A stretch of DNA of 64,000 nt from positions 496,001 to 560,000 of the forward strand of contig NZ_LAZS01000006.1 in the NCBI RefSeq assembly GCF_002007205.1, read 5' to 3'. The stretch comes from Ensifer adhaerens (lineage in GTDB: Bacteria > Pseudomonadota > Alphaproteobacteria > Rhizobiales > Rhizobiaceae). The position numbers were made by a program, and so were the translations under genes. The notes under the pieces were generated by a model. The model was not told the origin of the DNA and did no database searches. It saw nothing but the letters and a program-made list of their open reading frames with translations. Below, one piece after another: positions 29,199 to 37,494 of this stretch (positions are counted from its first letter, which is position 1; every line of letters starts with the position of its first letter).

Positions 29199-29285
29199 GT
29201 GTTGCACACGTGTTGCATGGAGTGATTTGCAACACGTGGTAACGCATTGATTTCATTGGATGCGTGTTGCATCGTGTTGCAACAC
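29199..29285. promoter_or_regulatory. Right arm-type integrase sites (six GTGTTGCA copies)
   Basis: GTGTTGCA occurs at 29199, 29210, 29264 and 29274, and in inverse as TGCAACAC at 29228 and 29278, the last pair forming a 12-bp palindrome. All lie 50-136 bp from the right core. Such density is far above chance for an octamer. Confidence 0.6.
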
Positions 29286-29334
29286 GTTCGCTGCACGGTC
29301 AATTTGGGTAAGCATTTGATTTTGCTTGTAAATT

Positions 29335-29387
29335 AATGGTGCCCGGAGGCGGATTTGAACCACCGACACGCGGATTTTCAATCCGCT
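29335..29387. repeat. attR: right copy of the 53-bp attachment repeat
   Basis: Identical to 12216-12268. It forms the 3' two-thirds of the intact tRNA-Phe gene, so insertion regenerated a functional tRNA. Confidence 0.93.
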
Positions 29388-29412
29388 GCTCTACCAACTG
29401 AGCTATCCGGGC
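29337..29412 (-). tRNA. tRNA-Phe (GAA)
   Basis: A complete 76-nt cloverleaf on the minus strand: acceptor GCCCGGA paired with TCCGGGC, anticodon stem CGGAT with ATCCG and loop TGAAAA giving anticodon GAA, T arm GGTTCAAAT, and an encoded CCA end. It is the integration target of the 17-kb element, which supplied its 3' part. It lies downstream of yacG on the same strand. Confidence 0.97.
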
Positions 29413-29484
29413 ATCCTGCCGTTTCGGGCAGCGGTTCCTCTCGGAACCCTCGGGGCGCTTGTTTGTGCCCCGGAAGCGAGCGGG

Positions 29485-29513
29485 GTTATAACATCTTGTT
29501 CGGCGGTGTCCAG
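29485..29513 (-). promoter_or_regulatory. Likely tRNA-Phe promoter
   Basis: On the minus strand CTGGAC (29508-29513), a 17-bp spacer, and TATAAC (29485-29490). Transcription would start about 65 nt before the tRNA. The gap between tRNA-Phe and yacG (29413-29748) contains no credible gene. Confidence 0.5.
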
Positions 29514-29748
29514 CGGCAAATGAAAGTTTTTTGACCGGAATCCTGTGGACAGTGGAAAAAACCGAAAAATCAAACGGATTCAGAGAGATCGCACTCGCGC
29601 CCTTGCGCGGTGCGCACGGGAAACACCGCCCGAAAACCTAAGCAATCGCCGCATACGAGGCCGGGACGCCGGGCGACGGCGAACACTTAGACGACAAGAG
29701 GTGGTCGGAAATGCCGAGCCCCTGCTCGGCGCAACTGGCGGACGGGCG

Positions 29749-29958
29749 TCAACGCTCGTCGTCGTCGGCCTTCGCTTCGTCGTCGGCAACCGGAATGGCG
29801 TAGGAGCCGGAGAGCCAGCGGTTGAGATCGACGTTGCGGCAGCGATCGGAGCAGAAGGGATAGTGTTCCCGATGCGACGGCCGTCCGCATTCCGGACAGG
29901 GCCGCGGCGCCCGCAGGGGTGCGACGTTCGAACCGCTTTTCTTCGTATCGTCGGTCAC
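29749..29958 (-). CDS. yacG: DNA gyrase inhibitor YacG (zinc-ribbon protein)
   Basis: A 69-residue protein with the YacG zinc ribbon: RPCPECGRPSHREHYPFCSD and RCRNVDLNRWLSG, giving four cysteines as C-x2-C and C-x3-C. The tail is acidic (DDEAKADDDER). E. coli YacG binds GyrB and blocks its ATPase; in Alphaproteobacteria the role is presumed similar. The GTG at 29958, just after the maf stop, is chosen because upstream codons overlap maf; an ATG at 29979 is the alternative. It follows maf directly, the usual arrangement. Confidence 0.9.
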   Translation of the reverse strand: MTDDTKKSGSNVAPLRAPRPCPECGRPSHREHYPFCSDRCRNVDLNRWLSGSYAIPVADDEAKADDDER

Positions 29959-29963
29959 TGGCT

Positions 29964-30584
29964 TCAGCCTTCCAGCCAACGATTGTGCACGTCGTAGCCT
30001 TCACCGACAAGTAGGCTGACGGTTTCATAGAGCGGCAGGCCGACGACGTTGCTGTAGGAGCCGACGAGCTTGACCACGAAGCTGCCGGCGATGCCCTGGA
30101 TGCCGTAGCCGCCCGCTTTGCCGCGCCATTGGCCCGAGGCGAGGTAGCTCTCAATATCGAAGCCTGAGAGGCGCTTGAAGCGCACCTTGGTATCGACCAC
30201 CTTCTGGCGCACGGTCTTGTCAGGGGTGATCAAGCAGACGCCGGTATAGACGCGGTGGCTGCGGCCGGACAAGAGATGCAGCGCGCTCGACGCTTCGCTG
30301 ACGAGTTCCGGCTTCGGCAGGATACGCCGGCCAACGCAGACGACCGTATCGGCCGCCAGGATGTAGCTTCCGTCCCAGCCGGCTTCACCCTTGACCGCAG
30401 CCAGGGCTGCCCGCGCCTTTTCGGCCGACAGGCGCCTTGCGAGCGAACGCGGATGTTCGGCACGCTTCGGCGTCTCATCGAGATCCATCGGCATCAGGCG
30501 CGCGGGCTCGATGCCCGCCTGCGCCAGAAGCTCGACGCGACGCGGCGAACCGGACGCCAGTATCAGTTTCTTGGCCACTGTCAT
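29964..30584 (-). CDS. maf: Maf-family nucleoside triphosphate pyrophosphatase
   Basis: The 206-residue product has the Maf signatures: [20 protein letters not shown] at the N-terminus (the SxSPRR nucleotide-binding motif), the [10 protein letters not shown] helix, [18 protein letters not shown] and [14 protein letters not shown]. Maf hydrolyses non-canonical or methylated NTPs in the cytoplasm, limiting misincorporation; some members influence septum formation. It lies between infA and yacG on the same strand, as in other Rhizobiaceae. Length is standard. Confidence 0.95.
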   Translation of the reverse strand: MTVAKKLILASGSPRRVELLAQAGIEPARLMPMDLDETPKRAEHPRSLARRLSAEKARAALAAVKGEAGWDGSYILAADTVVCVGRRILPKPELVSEASSALHLLSGRSHRVYTGVCLITPDKTVRQKVVDTKVRFKRLSGFDIESYLASGQWRGKAGGYGIQGIAGSFVVKLVGSYSNVVGLPLYETVSLLVGEGYDVHNRWLEG

Positions 30585-30600
30585 CGGAACGAGCCGTCAC

Positions 30601-30715
30601 TCCAGAGCAATTCCAGCAAAATGCGGGTAGGCGGTTTACGTCTGAAATTGCAATCCAACCAAAGGTTAGAGCGTTTTCGCGATTCGAAGAAGAAGCGGAA
30701 ATGCTCCAGGAATTG
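30601..30715. repeat. Dispersed palindromic intergenic repeat (RIME-like), copy 1
   Basis: The sequence begins AGAGCAATTCCAGCAAAATG, passes GGCGGTTTACGTCTGAAATT and ends with TAGAGCGTTTTCGCGATTCG...GCGGAAATGCTCC. It is the familiar bipartite palindromic element found hundreds of times between genes in Rhizobiaceae. A second copy, opposite orientation, is at 50170-50280. Confidence 0.65.
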
Positions 30716-30732
30716 CTAAGAGCCGGAGCGGC

Positions 30733-30951
30733 TTACTTGAAGCGGTAGGTGATACGGCCCTTGGTGAGGTCGTACGGGGTCATTTCAACGAGAACCTTGT
30801 CGCCGGCAAGCACGCGAATGCGGTTCTTGCGCATGCGGCCAGCCGTGTGCGCGATGATCTCATGCTCGTTTTCGAGCTTCACGCGGAAGGTCGCATTCGG
30901 AAGCAATTCGGTGACCACGCCCGGAAATTCAAGGACTTCTTCTTTCGCCAT
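30733..30951 (-). CDS. infA: Translation initiation factor IF-1
   Basis: The 72-residue protein is a textbook S1/OB-fold IF-1: [60 protein letters not shown] and [12 protein letters not shown]. It binds the 30S A site during initiation. It lies between the phosphatase gene and maf, all leftward, a conserved rhizobial arrangement. A 145-bp gap containing a dispersed repeat separates it from maf. Confidence 0.98.
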   Translation of the reverse strand: MAKEEVLEFPGVVTELLPNATFRVKLENEHEIIAHTAGRMRKNRIRVLAGDKVLVEMTPYDLTKGRITYRFK

Positions 30952-31222
30952 GTAGGACTGTTCTTTCTATCTTTGTTTAGGGAACCGTCAGGTATCCCGA
31001 AAAATTCGCCGGAAACTACACAATCGACGAGGATTTGTGAACCATCTAAGACCGGCTTTTGCGCTTTTGTGACGGGCTACTGCGCCGCGCGTCGGATCAG
31101 AAGCGCGAAGCCGCTATAGCACTTCGTACCGCTCCATGTCTCTAGTCTTAAATCGATCGGGATTTCAGCCGCCATGGAAGCAACGGAGACTGGGGACCGC
31201 GCGCGGATTTTCCGCAGCACTC

Positions 31223-31690
31223 TCAGGGGTTTTCCGGCTTCCTGGAGCCAACCAACCGATGATTGATCAGCGTCGACAGATGATCGCGCACGGCGCGATA
31301 GGCATCGACGATCTGCTCGCGCGTGCCGGCAGCAACCGTCGGATCCGGCGTCGGCCAGTAGACCACGTCGACGGCCATGGAGCGCGTCAATTCGAGCGCC
31401 TTGTGATGCGCCTCCGGCGCCAGCGTGACGATGAGGTCGAAATAGTCGTCTTCCAACTCGTCGAGCGTGTGCGGCTGGTGGCGGCCGAGGCTCAAGCCCA
31501 CTTCGGCCATCACCACGTCGACGAAGGGGTCGCGTTCGCCATGTCGCACGCCCGCGGAAGCGACATAGGTTCCCTGTGGCAGCGCCGCCTTGGCAAGGGC
31601 CTCGGCCATCGGCGAGCGGATGGCGTTCATGCCGCACATGAAGAGGACCGAGCGGGGCGCTTTCAAGTGCGGTGCCTCGGTTCCCGTCAT
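31223..31690 (-). CDS. Low-molecular-weight protein tyrosine phosphatase-like protein
   Basis: The 155-residue protein carries the phosphatase loop CGMNAIRS (C-x5-R, Cys19, Arg25) at the usual N-terminal position after SVLFM, and a later DPTVAAGT segment corresponding to the acid loop. It would dephosphorylate tyrosine or act in arsenate reduction; the A-N-I variation of the loop is common in the alphaproteobacterial branch. It is 13 bp downstream of UPF0262, within the hisD-infA block. Substrate unknown. Confidence 0.85.
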   Translation of the reverse strand: MTGTEAPHLKAPRSVLFMCGMNAIRSPMAEALAKAALPQGTYVASAGVRHGERDPFVDVVMAEVGLSLGRHQPHTLDELEDDYFDLIVTLAPEAHHKALELTRSMAVDVVYWPTPDPTVAAGTREQIVDAYRAVRDHLSTLINHRLVGSRKPENP

Positions 31691-31703
31691 GCCGGTCCCC
31701 GCC

Positions 31704-32180
31704 CTACCCGCGCCAATAGAGCACGCAGACGAGCGTGAACAGGCGTCGGGCGGTGTCGAAGTCCAGCCGGATCTTGCCGGAGAGGCGATCCATCAGGGTC
31801 TGCGAACCCTCGTTGTGAATGCCGCGACGCCCCATGTCGATCGCCTCGATCTGGCTCGGCGTCGCCGAGCGGATCGCCTCGTAATAGCTTTCGCAGATCA
31901 TGAAATAGTCTTTCACGATCCGTCGAAACGGCGTCAGCGAGAGGATATGGGTCGCGACATCGTCGCCCTTTTCGGTCGAGATCGCGAAGACCAGCTTGGC
32001 GTCGACGAGCGAGAGATTAAGCCTGTAGGGGCCGCCGGGGTGGCCGGCCGGCTCGAACAGGTTCTCTTCCAGCAGGTCGAAAATCGCAACCGCGCGCTCA
32101 TGCTCCACGTCAGGGGTCGAGCGGCCGATGGTCTCGTCCAGAACGACATCGCAGAGACGCTGATTGCGGTCCGCCTTCAT
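31704..32180 (-). CDS. UPF0262 family protein (158 aa)
   Basis: The 158-residue protein ([20 protein letters not shown], later [20 protein letters not shown] and [13 protein letters not shown]-like text [20 protein letters not shown]) matches the UPF0262 family found in Rhizobiales directly after hisD. The start overlaps the hisD stop by ATGA, so both are translated together. Function is unknown; no catalytic motif or membrane helix is seen. Confidence 0.85.
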   Translation of the reverse strand: MKADRNQRLCDVVLDETIGRSTPDVEHERAVAIFDLLEENLFEPAGHPGGPYRLNLSLVDAKLVFAISTEKGDDVATHILSLTPFRRIVKDYFMICESYYEAIRSATPSQIEAIDMGRRGIHNEGSQTLMDRLSGKIRLDFDTARRLFTLVCVLYWRG

Positions 32181-33481
32181 CCAGCATCCCCGAGATTGAG
32201 GCGAATGGCGACGGAGCGCGCATGGGCCTCAAGGCCCTCGGACTTGGCAAGCACGATCGCCGCCGGCCCGAGGATCCGCAACTGCTCGGCATCAAGGCGC
32301 AGGATCGAGGTACGCTTCATATAGTCGAGCACGCCGAGGCCGGAGGAGAAGCGGGCCGAACGGGCGGTCGGCAACACGTGATTGGAGCCGCCGACATAGT
32401 CGCCGATAACCTCGGGCGTATGGCGTCCGACGAAAATCGCGCCGGCATTGCGGATCCTGGCGACCATCGGCTCAGGGTCGGCCAGTGCCAGCTCGAGATG
32501 CTCCGCGGCAATGCGGTTTGCCAGAGGCACGGCCTTTTCGAGGTCGGGCACCAGAATGACGGCGCCGAAATCGCGCCAGCTCGCCGAAGCGGTTTCAGCC
32601 CGCGGCAGGGTCTTCAACTGCCGTTCGACCGCATCCTCGACTGCCTGGCCGAATTCCGCATCGTCGGTGATCAGGATCGACTGGGCGCCGACGTCGTGCT
32701 CGGCCTGGGCAAGCAGATCGGCGGCGATCCAGTCCGGATCGTTGTGCCTGTCGGCGATGACGAGCACCTCGGAGGGTCCGGCGATCATGTCGATGCCGAC
32801 CGTGCCGAAAACCTGGCGCTTGGCGGCGGCCACATAGGCATTGCCCGGGCCGACAATCTTGACGACCGGTTCGATCGTCTCCGTGCCGTAGGCAAGGGCG
32901 GCCACAGCCTGCGCGCCGCCGATGCGGTAAATTTCCTCGACGCCGGCAAGCCTTGCCGCGGCGAGCACCGCCGGGTTGATCTTGCCGCCCGTTGCCGGCA
33001 CCACCATGACGATGCGGGGAACGCCGGCGACCTTTGCCGGCAGCGCGTTCATCAGCACCGAGCTCGGATAGCTCGCGGTGCCGCCCGGCACGTAGAGGCC
33101 GACGGCATCGACGGCCGTCCAGCGCGAGCCGAGGCCAACGCCCATGGCGTCTTCATAGATATCGTCCTTCGGGCGCTGGCGGGCATGGTGCGCCTCGATG
33201 CGGGTGGCTGCGACCTTGAGCGCGCCCAGCACTTCCGGCTCAACCGCCTGGATTGCCGCATCGATCTCCGCGGCGCTGACGGCCATTGGAGTGGTCGAAA
33301 AATCGATACCGTCGAAGCGCTTGGAATAGTCGGCGAGCGCTGCGTCACCACGCACCCGCACGTCATCGATGATCGCCTTGACCACCGCATTGACGTCCTC
33401 GGACACCTCGCGCTTGGTCGTCAGGAATGACGCGAACTCTTGTTCGAAGTCACCGTCGAGAAAATTGAGCCTGATTGCCAA
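32177..33481 (-). CDS. hisD: Histidinol dehydrogenase
   Basis: A 434-residue enzyme with HisD motifs: [73 protein letters not shown] and the zinc/base segment [13 protein letters not shown], then EHLELA and [13 protein letters not shown]. It converts L-histidinol to histidine in two NAD-dependent steps. The start codon is TTG at 33481, giving [16 protein letters not shown], the N-terminus usual in this group. It heads the leftward block hisD-UPF0262-phosphatase. Confidence 0.97.
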   Translation of the reverse strand: MAIRLNFLDGDFEQEFASFLTTKREVSEDVNAVVKAIIDDVRVRGDAALADYSKRFDGIDFSTTPMAVSAAEIDAAIQAVEPEVLGALKVAATRIEAHHARQRPKDDIYEDAMGVGLGSRWTAVDAVGLYVPGGTASYPSSVLMNALPAKVAGVPRIVMVVPATGGKINPAVLAAARLAGVEEIYRIGGAQAVAALAYGTETIEPVVKIVGPGNAYVAAAKRQVFGTVGIDMIAGPSEVLVIADRHNDPDWIAADLLAQAEHDVGAQSILITDDAEFGQAVEDAVERQLKTLPRAETASASWRDFGAVILVPDLEKAVPLANRIAAEHLELALADPEPMVARIRNAGAIFVGRHTPEVIGDYVGGSNHVLPTARSARFSSGLGVLDYMKRTSILRLDAEQLRILGPAAIVLAKSEGLEAHARSVAIRLNLGDAG

Positions 33482-33531
33482 AACGAAAGTCCTTGTATGC
33501 CAGTGTCATATGCCTCGTTCGGAGCGCGGGC

Positions 33532-33972
33532 TCACGCACCTTCCGGATGCTTGGGCTTGAAAGCGGTTTCCCACGCGCCGCCGGTATCCGCAAGCTGCGT
33601 TTCGATGCATTCGACGTCAAGCGCAATCGAGGCGTCACCGGCCAGAACCAGTTCCAGCGTGCCTTCCGGGCCTTCGCCCTCTACCGTGAACTTCAGCGCC
33701 AACAGGTCAAGAACCGCCTCGCCATCGCGTCGGTCGAAGCCGACGGAGCGAACTGCATTTACCCGCTTGAACAGGAGGAGCGCACGCCGACGCTCGAAGG
33801 AACGACGCTTGCCCTCAGCCGTCTCCCAGACGAAGCGATTGACGACGAGCGAAAACTGCTTACGGCGGGCATCGTATTCCAGGCCCGATACCTTGAACAC
33901 GGCATCCTGGACATGGGCGGAGACGACAGCGAGATCCTCCTCGTCGAGCGCCAGCAGCTTCAATCCGGTCAT
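33532..33972 (-). CDS. DUF2948 family protein (146 aa)
   Basis: The start at 33972 has AAGGA nine bases upstream. The protein (MTGLKLLALDEEDLAVVSAH, VQDAVFKVSGLEYD, RRALLLFKRVNAVRS and LELVLAGDASIALDVECIET) is a mixed alpha/beta fold matching DUF2948, a family restricted mainly to Alphaproteobacteria and usually found next to hisD or murA, as here. Function unknown. It is 50 bp upstream of hisD on the same strand and likely in the same transcript with murA. Confidence 0.8.
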   Translation of the reverse strand: MTGLKLLALDEEDLAVVSAHVQDAVFKVSGLEYDARRKQFSLVVNRFVWETAEGKRRSFERRRALLLFKRVNAVRSVGFDRRDGEAVLDLLALKFTVEGEGPEGTLELVLAGDASIALDVECIETQLADTGGAWETAFKPKHPEGA

Positions 33973-34078
33973 GCCATCCATTCCTTTCGTTTCGCCGCAC
34001 ATCTTGCCGTGCCACAATTGAAATGGACATAGGATGTTGCGCCTGAAACCGCAACGGTATCAGGCGCAACCGATCAAA

Positions 34079-35371
34079 TCAGTCGCTGACGCGCTCGACG
34101 TGCGCGCCGCAACGGGTAAGCTTCTCTTCGAGCCGCTCGAAGCCGCGATCGAGGTGATAGACGCGCGAGACCATCGTCTCGCCTTCGGCGGCAAGACCGG
34201 CGATGACGAGCGAGACTGAGGCGCGAAGGTCGGTCGCCATCACAGGCGCGCCCTTCAGCCGGCTGACACCCTCGATCTTGGCCGTCTGGCCGGAGAGCGA
34301 GATCTTTGCGCCGAGACGGGCCAGCTCCTGCACGTGCATGAAGCGGTTCTCGAAGATCGTCTCGGTGATGTGCGAGGTGCCCTTCGCCATGGTCATCAGA
34401 CCCATGAACTGCGCCTGCAGGTCGGTCGGGAAGCCCGGGAAGGGGTCGGTGACGATATCGACCGGCTTGATGCCGGCGCCGTTGCGCACGACACGGATGC
34501 CGCTGTTGGTCTCGGTGATCTCGGCGCCGGCGCGGCGGATCGCTTCCAGCGCCGTGTCGAGCAGCGCCATGTCGGTGTCTTCGAGAATGACGTCGCCACC
34601 GGTCATCGCGACAGCCATGGCATAGGTGCCGGTCTCGATGCGGTCAGGAAGAACGCGGTGACGGGCGCCGGAGAGCGAGCGAACGCCCTCGATCGTGATC
34701 GTCGACGTGCCCTGGCCGGTAATCTTGGCGCCCATGGCGTTGAGGCAGTTGGCAAGGTCGGCGACCTCAGGCTCGCGCGCGGCGTTGCCAAGCACCGTGG
34801 TGCCGTTGGCAAGGGTCGCTGCCATCATCAGCACGTGGGTCGCGCCGACCGATACTTTCGGAAACGTGTAGCGCGCACCGATCAGGCCGCCCGCGGGCGC
34901 CGTCGCATTGACGTAACCACCGTCGATCTCGATGTTGGCGGAAAGCGCCTGCAGGCCCTCGATGAAGAGATCGACCGGACGCGTGCCGATGGCGCAGCCG
35001 CCGGGCAGCGATACGCGTGCCTTACCTTCGCGGGCGAGAAGCGGGCCGATCACCCAGAAGCTCGCGCGCATCTTCGAGACCAACTCATAAGGGGCGGTCG
35101 TGTCGACGATGTTGCGGCAGGTGAAATGGATGGTGCGGGCGTAGCTCTCGCCCTGGCGCTCGCGGCGGCCGTTGACGGAGATGTCGACGCCATGGTTGCC
35201 GAGAATACGGATCAGCTGCTCGACGTCGGCCAGATGCGGCACGTTTTCGAGCGTCAGCGTGTCGTCGGTCAGAAGCGACGCAATCATCAGCGGCAGGGCC
35301 GCGTTCTTGGCGCCCGAAATCGGGATGACGCCGTTAAGCTTGTTGCCGCCTACAATCCTGATGCGATCCAT
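34079..35371 (-). CDS. murA: UDP-N-acetylglucosamine 1-carboxyvinyltransferase
   Basis: The 430-residue protein starts [20 protein letters not shown] and shows [14 protein letters not shown], the catalytic cysteine Cys126 in [15 protein letters not shown], and [15 protein letters not shown]. MurA performs the first committed step of peptidoglycan synthesis, adding enolpyruvate from PEP to UDP-GlcNAc; it is the fosfomycin target and the Cys-containing form is the sensitive type. The start at 35371 matches the family; codons upstream are not conserved in style. It is followed by DUF2948 after about 100 bp. Confidence 0.97.
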   Translation of the reverse strand: MDRIRIVGGNKLNGVIPISGAKNAALPLMIASLLTDDTLTLENVPHLADVEQLIRILGNHGVDISVNGRRERQGESYARTIHFTCRNIVDTTAPYELVSKMRASFWVIGPLLAREGKARVSLPGGCAIGTRPVDLFIEGLQALSANIEIDGGYVNATAPAGGLIGARYTFPKVSVGATHVLMMAATLANGTTVLGNAAREPEVADLANCLNAMGAKITGQGTSTITIEGVRSLSGARHRVLPDRIETGTYAMAVAMTGGDVILEDTDMALLDTALEAIRRAGAEITETNSGIRVVRNGAGIKPVDIVTDPFPGFPTDLQAQFMGLMTMAKGTSHITETIFENRFMHVQELARLGAKISLSGQTAKIEGVSRLKGAPVMATDLRASVSLVIAGLAAEGETMVSRVYHLDRGFERLEEKLTRCGAHVERVSD

Positions 35372-35633
35372 GAGGCCTCTTGAACGGGCTTGGCCCGCCT
35401 TTCCAAAATAATCCGATATTGTCTGAAGGCGCCTCTTTAGTGGAGACGCCGCGAAATTAGAAGTGCCTTGAACGCCGCGCATCCCTTTAGACGCCTGGCG
35501 CTGTAACATTTAAGTCGCTGCACAGCCTCCCTTCTCGATCGGGCCCGATTTACGGAATAGTGCAGTCGAACACCCGATGGTCACGCCAGCGGCAAAATAG
35601 GAACGAAGCGACGAATGCCGCCTCCCGTCGGTA

Positions 35634-35879
35634 CTAATCTTGGGATTCGTCCGTTTTTGCGGCAGGAAGACCGCTGACGTCATCGGCGGCGCCGGATCGG
35701 CGCGCCCGCATCTGCTGCTTGCGGCGCATGAGGTTGTCGCGCAAGTTCCTGGCAAGACGCGCCTTTTTCAGGTCCGCCTCGGTCGTATCCTTCTTCTTTT
35801 CCCGGCGCACCTTGCCCTCGGCCTGCCGTTCGTCAGGCGCAGGCGCGGCTTTGCCGTCTTCTTTGTCGTCTGTTTGCAT
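35634..35879 (-). CDS. Small charged hypothetical protein (81 aa)
   Basis: The product is highly charged and predicted disordered or helical: acidic/basic N-terminal half (DERQAEGKVRREKKKDTTEA), then a strongly basic helix (LKKARLARNLRDNLMRRKQQ) and a short acidic end. AAGG 7 nt before the ATG at 35879 favours it over the ATG six bases upstream. I know no function; such proteins near murA are conserved in Rhizobiaceae. A 262-bp gap to murA holds nothing else recognisable. Confidence 0.6.
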   Translation of the reverse strand: MQTDDKEDGKAAPAPDERQAEGKVRREKKKDTTEADLKKARLARNLRDNLMRRKQQMRARRSGAADDVSGLPAAKTDESQD

Positions 35880-36036
35880 GTCCATGCCTTAGCGCAAAAC
35901 CAGGGGCTTCGGAAGCGGCGAGGACTTTTCTCACAGCTCTTCACGAAAAACTTCGAATTCCGGCTTGCACTCCCCGCTCACCTATGGCAATAGCCCCCTC
36001 GCTTGATGCGGCTGACACACAAACCGGCCGCCAGAT

Positions 36037-36111
36037 GCTGCTATAGCTCAGGGGTAGAGCACTCCCTTGGTAAGGGAGAGGCCGAGAGTTCAAATCTCTC
36101 TAGCAGCACCA
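36037..36111 (+). tRNA. tRNA-Thr (GGU)
   Basis: A 75-nt cloverleaf: acceptor GCTGCTA with TAGCAGC, D arm AGCTC...GAGC, anticodon stem CTCCC with GGGAG around the loop TTGGTAA (anticodon GGT), T arm GAGAGTTCAAATCTCTC, discriminator A and encoded CCA. It stands alone on the plus strand. Confidence 0.96.
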
Positions 36112-36436
36112 GTTTTCTTCCAAGACAATCAGACCCTTGATCCTGACGAACTGGTCGTGATGCCTCGCCGGGTTTCGTCGGCGCTGCTCCCCCGCTAAGC
36201 TGCCGCTTCGCCGGTGTCGACCGACGCCCTCAGCCCTTGCCTCGATTTCGGGCACCACAGGGGTCAATTCACCTCGGCCAGCATCTGCGCTATCCTCCGA
36301 TTCGGGCGCGCCCACGCCTCCCCCCCTCCAATCGGGAAAGTAGATTTCATACGGGGCATTTTCATCATCGAACCGACTGTTCGGGCATTGAGCATAAGGA
36401 GGGAGTGCGAAGATCGCTCGCATCAGGAGGTTACCG
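36112..36436. other. Intergenic stretch with no recognisable gene
   Basis: Between tRNA-Thr and the DnaB-like gene I see no credible frame, repeat or attachment duplicate of the tRNA end. A strong ribosome site, AGGAGG, lies at 36425-36430 for the next gene. Promoter elements are not clear. Confidence 0.4.
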
Positions 36437-37150
36437 ATGACGTTGTCTGCGCCCATCTATCATTTGAAGCGCGAAGCAAAGCGCCTGTCCCGCGATCTGG
36501 GAGTTCCGCTGCATGAAGCTCTCGATCGCATTGCCGTGCGCGAGGGCTGCGCGAGCTGGAGCCTGCTTGCCGCTAGGCATGCCGCCGCAAGACCCGATGG
36601 CGCACTGCTTGCGCGGCTGAAGCCCGGGGATCTCGTTCTTCTCGGCGCCCGGCCCGGTCAGGGCAAGACGCTGAAAAGTCTCGAGCTTGCCGTCGATGCG
36701 ATGAGGTCGGGGCATCAAGCCTTCTTCTTCACGTTGGAATATACGGTCAGGGACGTGATCGATCGTTTTCCGGCCATTGGAGCGGACTATGCCCGATTTG
36801 CGACGCTCTTCGAGATCGATTGCTCCGACACGATCAGCGCCGACCATATCGTCGGCAAGTTGGCGTCGGCAGCGCGCGGTACGCTGGTTGTCGTGGACTA
36901 TCTCCAGCTTCTCGACCAGAGGCGCGAGAACCCCGCGCTTGGCGACCAGATCCGCACCCTAAGGTCTTTTGCGCGGGAACGCGGCTTGATCTTCGTCTTC
37001 ATTTCGCAGATCGACCGGGCCTACGAGGCGACAGAAAAGCCGTTTCCCGACATTCACGATATCCGTCTGCCAAACCCGGTGGATCTCCGGCTTTTTGACA
37101 AGACCTGCTTCCTGAACAAGGGAGAGCTCCAGTTTCGAGCGATGAATTGA
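36437..37150 (+). CDS. Orphan DnaB-like RecA-fold ATPase (237 aa)
   Basis: The C-terminal two thirds is the RecA-like core of replicative DnaB helicase: Walker A GARPGQGKT (residues 70-78), the H1a-like FFFTLEYT, Walker B LVVVDYLQLL with Asp154 and the DnaB-typical Q, and the H4-like FVFISQIDR. The N-terminal 50 residues are a short helical domain (LSRDLGVPLHEALDRIAVRE) instead of the DnaB primase-binding domain. It is half the length of DnaB. Replication genes are not nearby. A strong AGGAGG precedes the ATG. Possible roles: accessory ATPase in recombination or phage remnant. Confidence 0.75.
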   Translation: MTLSAPIYHLKREAKRLSRDLGVPLHEALDRIAVREGCASWSLLAARHAAARPDGALLARLKPGDLVLLGARPGQGKTLKSLELAVDAMRSGHQAFFFTLEYTVRDVIDRFPAIGADYARFATLFEIDCSDTISADHIVGKLASAARGTLVVVDYLQLLDQRRENPALGDQIRTLRSFARERGLIFVFISQIDRAYEATEKPFPDIHDIRLPNPVDLRLFDKTCFLNKGELQFRAMN

Positions 37151-37232
37151 CACCCGGTGCCGGGCCGACATCGGGAACGTATTTCGCGGTGTCGCGTTAC
37201 CGCTTCAAAGGCAGCAACGCGGAGGCTCTTCA

Positions 37233-37307
37233 ATGAAAGGCATCGTACTCTGGCTCATGGGCGTGCCGCTCATCGTCATCATCCTTCTCTACATGTTCGT
37301 ATTCTAG
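37233..37307 (+). CDS. Single-helix membrane microprotein (24 aa)
   Basis: MKGIVLWLMGVPLIVIILLY followed by MFVF and TAG. The ATG has a perfect GGAGG at 37221-37225, 7 nt upstream. The peptide is a continuous hydrophobic helix with a Trp near its start and a single Pro. Its composition matches the class of very short conserved membrane proteins in Alphaproteobacteria. It lies 82 bp after the DnaB-like gene and before a strong terminator at 37415-37446. Confidence 0.6.
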   Translation: MKGIVLWLMGVPLIVIILLYMFVF

Positions 37308-37337
37308 AGAAGCAAAATGCAACGGCAGGTTGGCATC

Positions 37338-37352
37338 TTAACACAACCTTAA
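37338..37352. promoter_or_regulatory. CtrA-type box in a gene-free stretch
   Basis: TTAA-CACAACC-TTAAG, a TTAA-N7-TTAA site that is palindromic in its half-sites. It lies upstream of a TTGACA at 37369 and of a strong terminator at 37415, so a short CtrA-controlled RNA is possible. Confidence 0.4.
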
Positions 37353-37414
37353 GAATCCACTGCCAGATTTGACATCGCGATGATGGACAATCGCAACATC
37401 TTTGATCCCCTTTT

Positions 37415-37446
37415 GAAACCGGCTTTTGCCGGTTTCTTTTTTTTTC
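37415..37446 (+). terminator. Strong intrinsic terminator
   Basis: GAAACCGGC (37415-37423), TTTT loop, GCCGGTTTC (37428-37436), followed by at least nine T residues. It ends rightward transcripts from the microprotein region and any short RNA made from the preceding gap. Confidence 0.9.
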
Positions 37447-37494
37447 AGGAATGCTCAACACTCGGCGTCGTTTGACTTCGGCGTTACTTGGCGG

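Larger units (their letters stand above)
12216..29387. mobile_element. 17.1-kb integrated prophage-like element (possible phage satellite) in tRNA-Phe
   Basis: The element is bounded by a 53-bp direct repeat (12216-12268 and 29335-29387) equal to the 3' part of tRNA-Phe. The right copy completes the functional tRNA. An integrase lies next to the left copy, and short GTGTTGCA sites flank both ends. Gene order left to right: integrase (minus), leader RNA, HTH, DUF3102, small protein, replication initiator with iterons, small proteins, GIY-YIG nuclease (minus), an unknown 330-aa protein, two terminators, phage proteins, HK97 protease, P27 small terminase, tape measure, tailspike, then a leftward control block with the repressor. 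Absent: large terminase, portal, major capsid, tail tube, lysis. No pseudogene debris is evident apart from one odd overlap near 27.7 kb. Confidence 0.9.

Noticed and set aside
29545-29997. A 150-codon plus-strand frame opposite yacG
   Set aside because: Shadow of yacG and of the tRNA promoter region; no ribosome site.
36037-36436. tRNA-Thr as a second integration site
   Set aside because: No duplicate of its 3' end and no integrase were found nearby.
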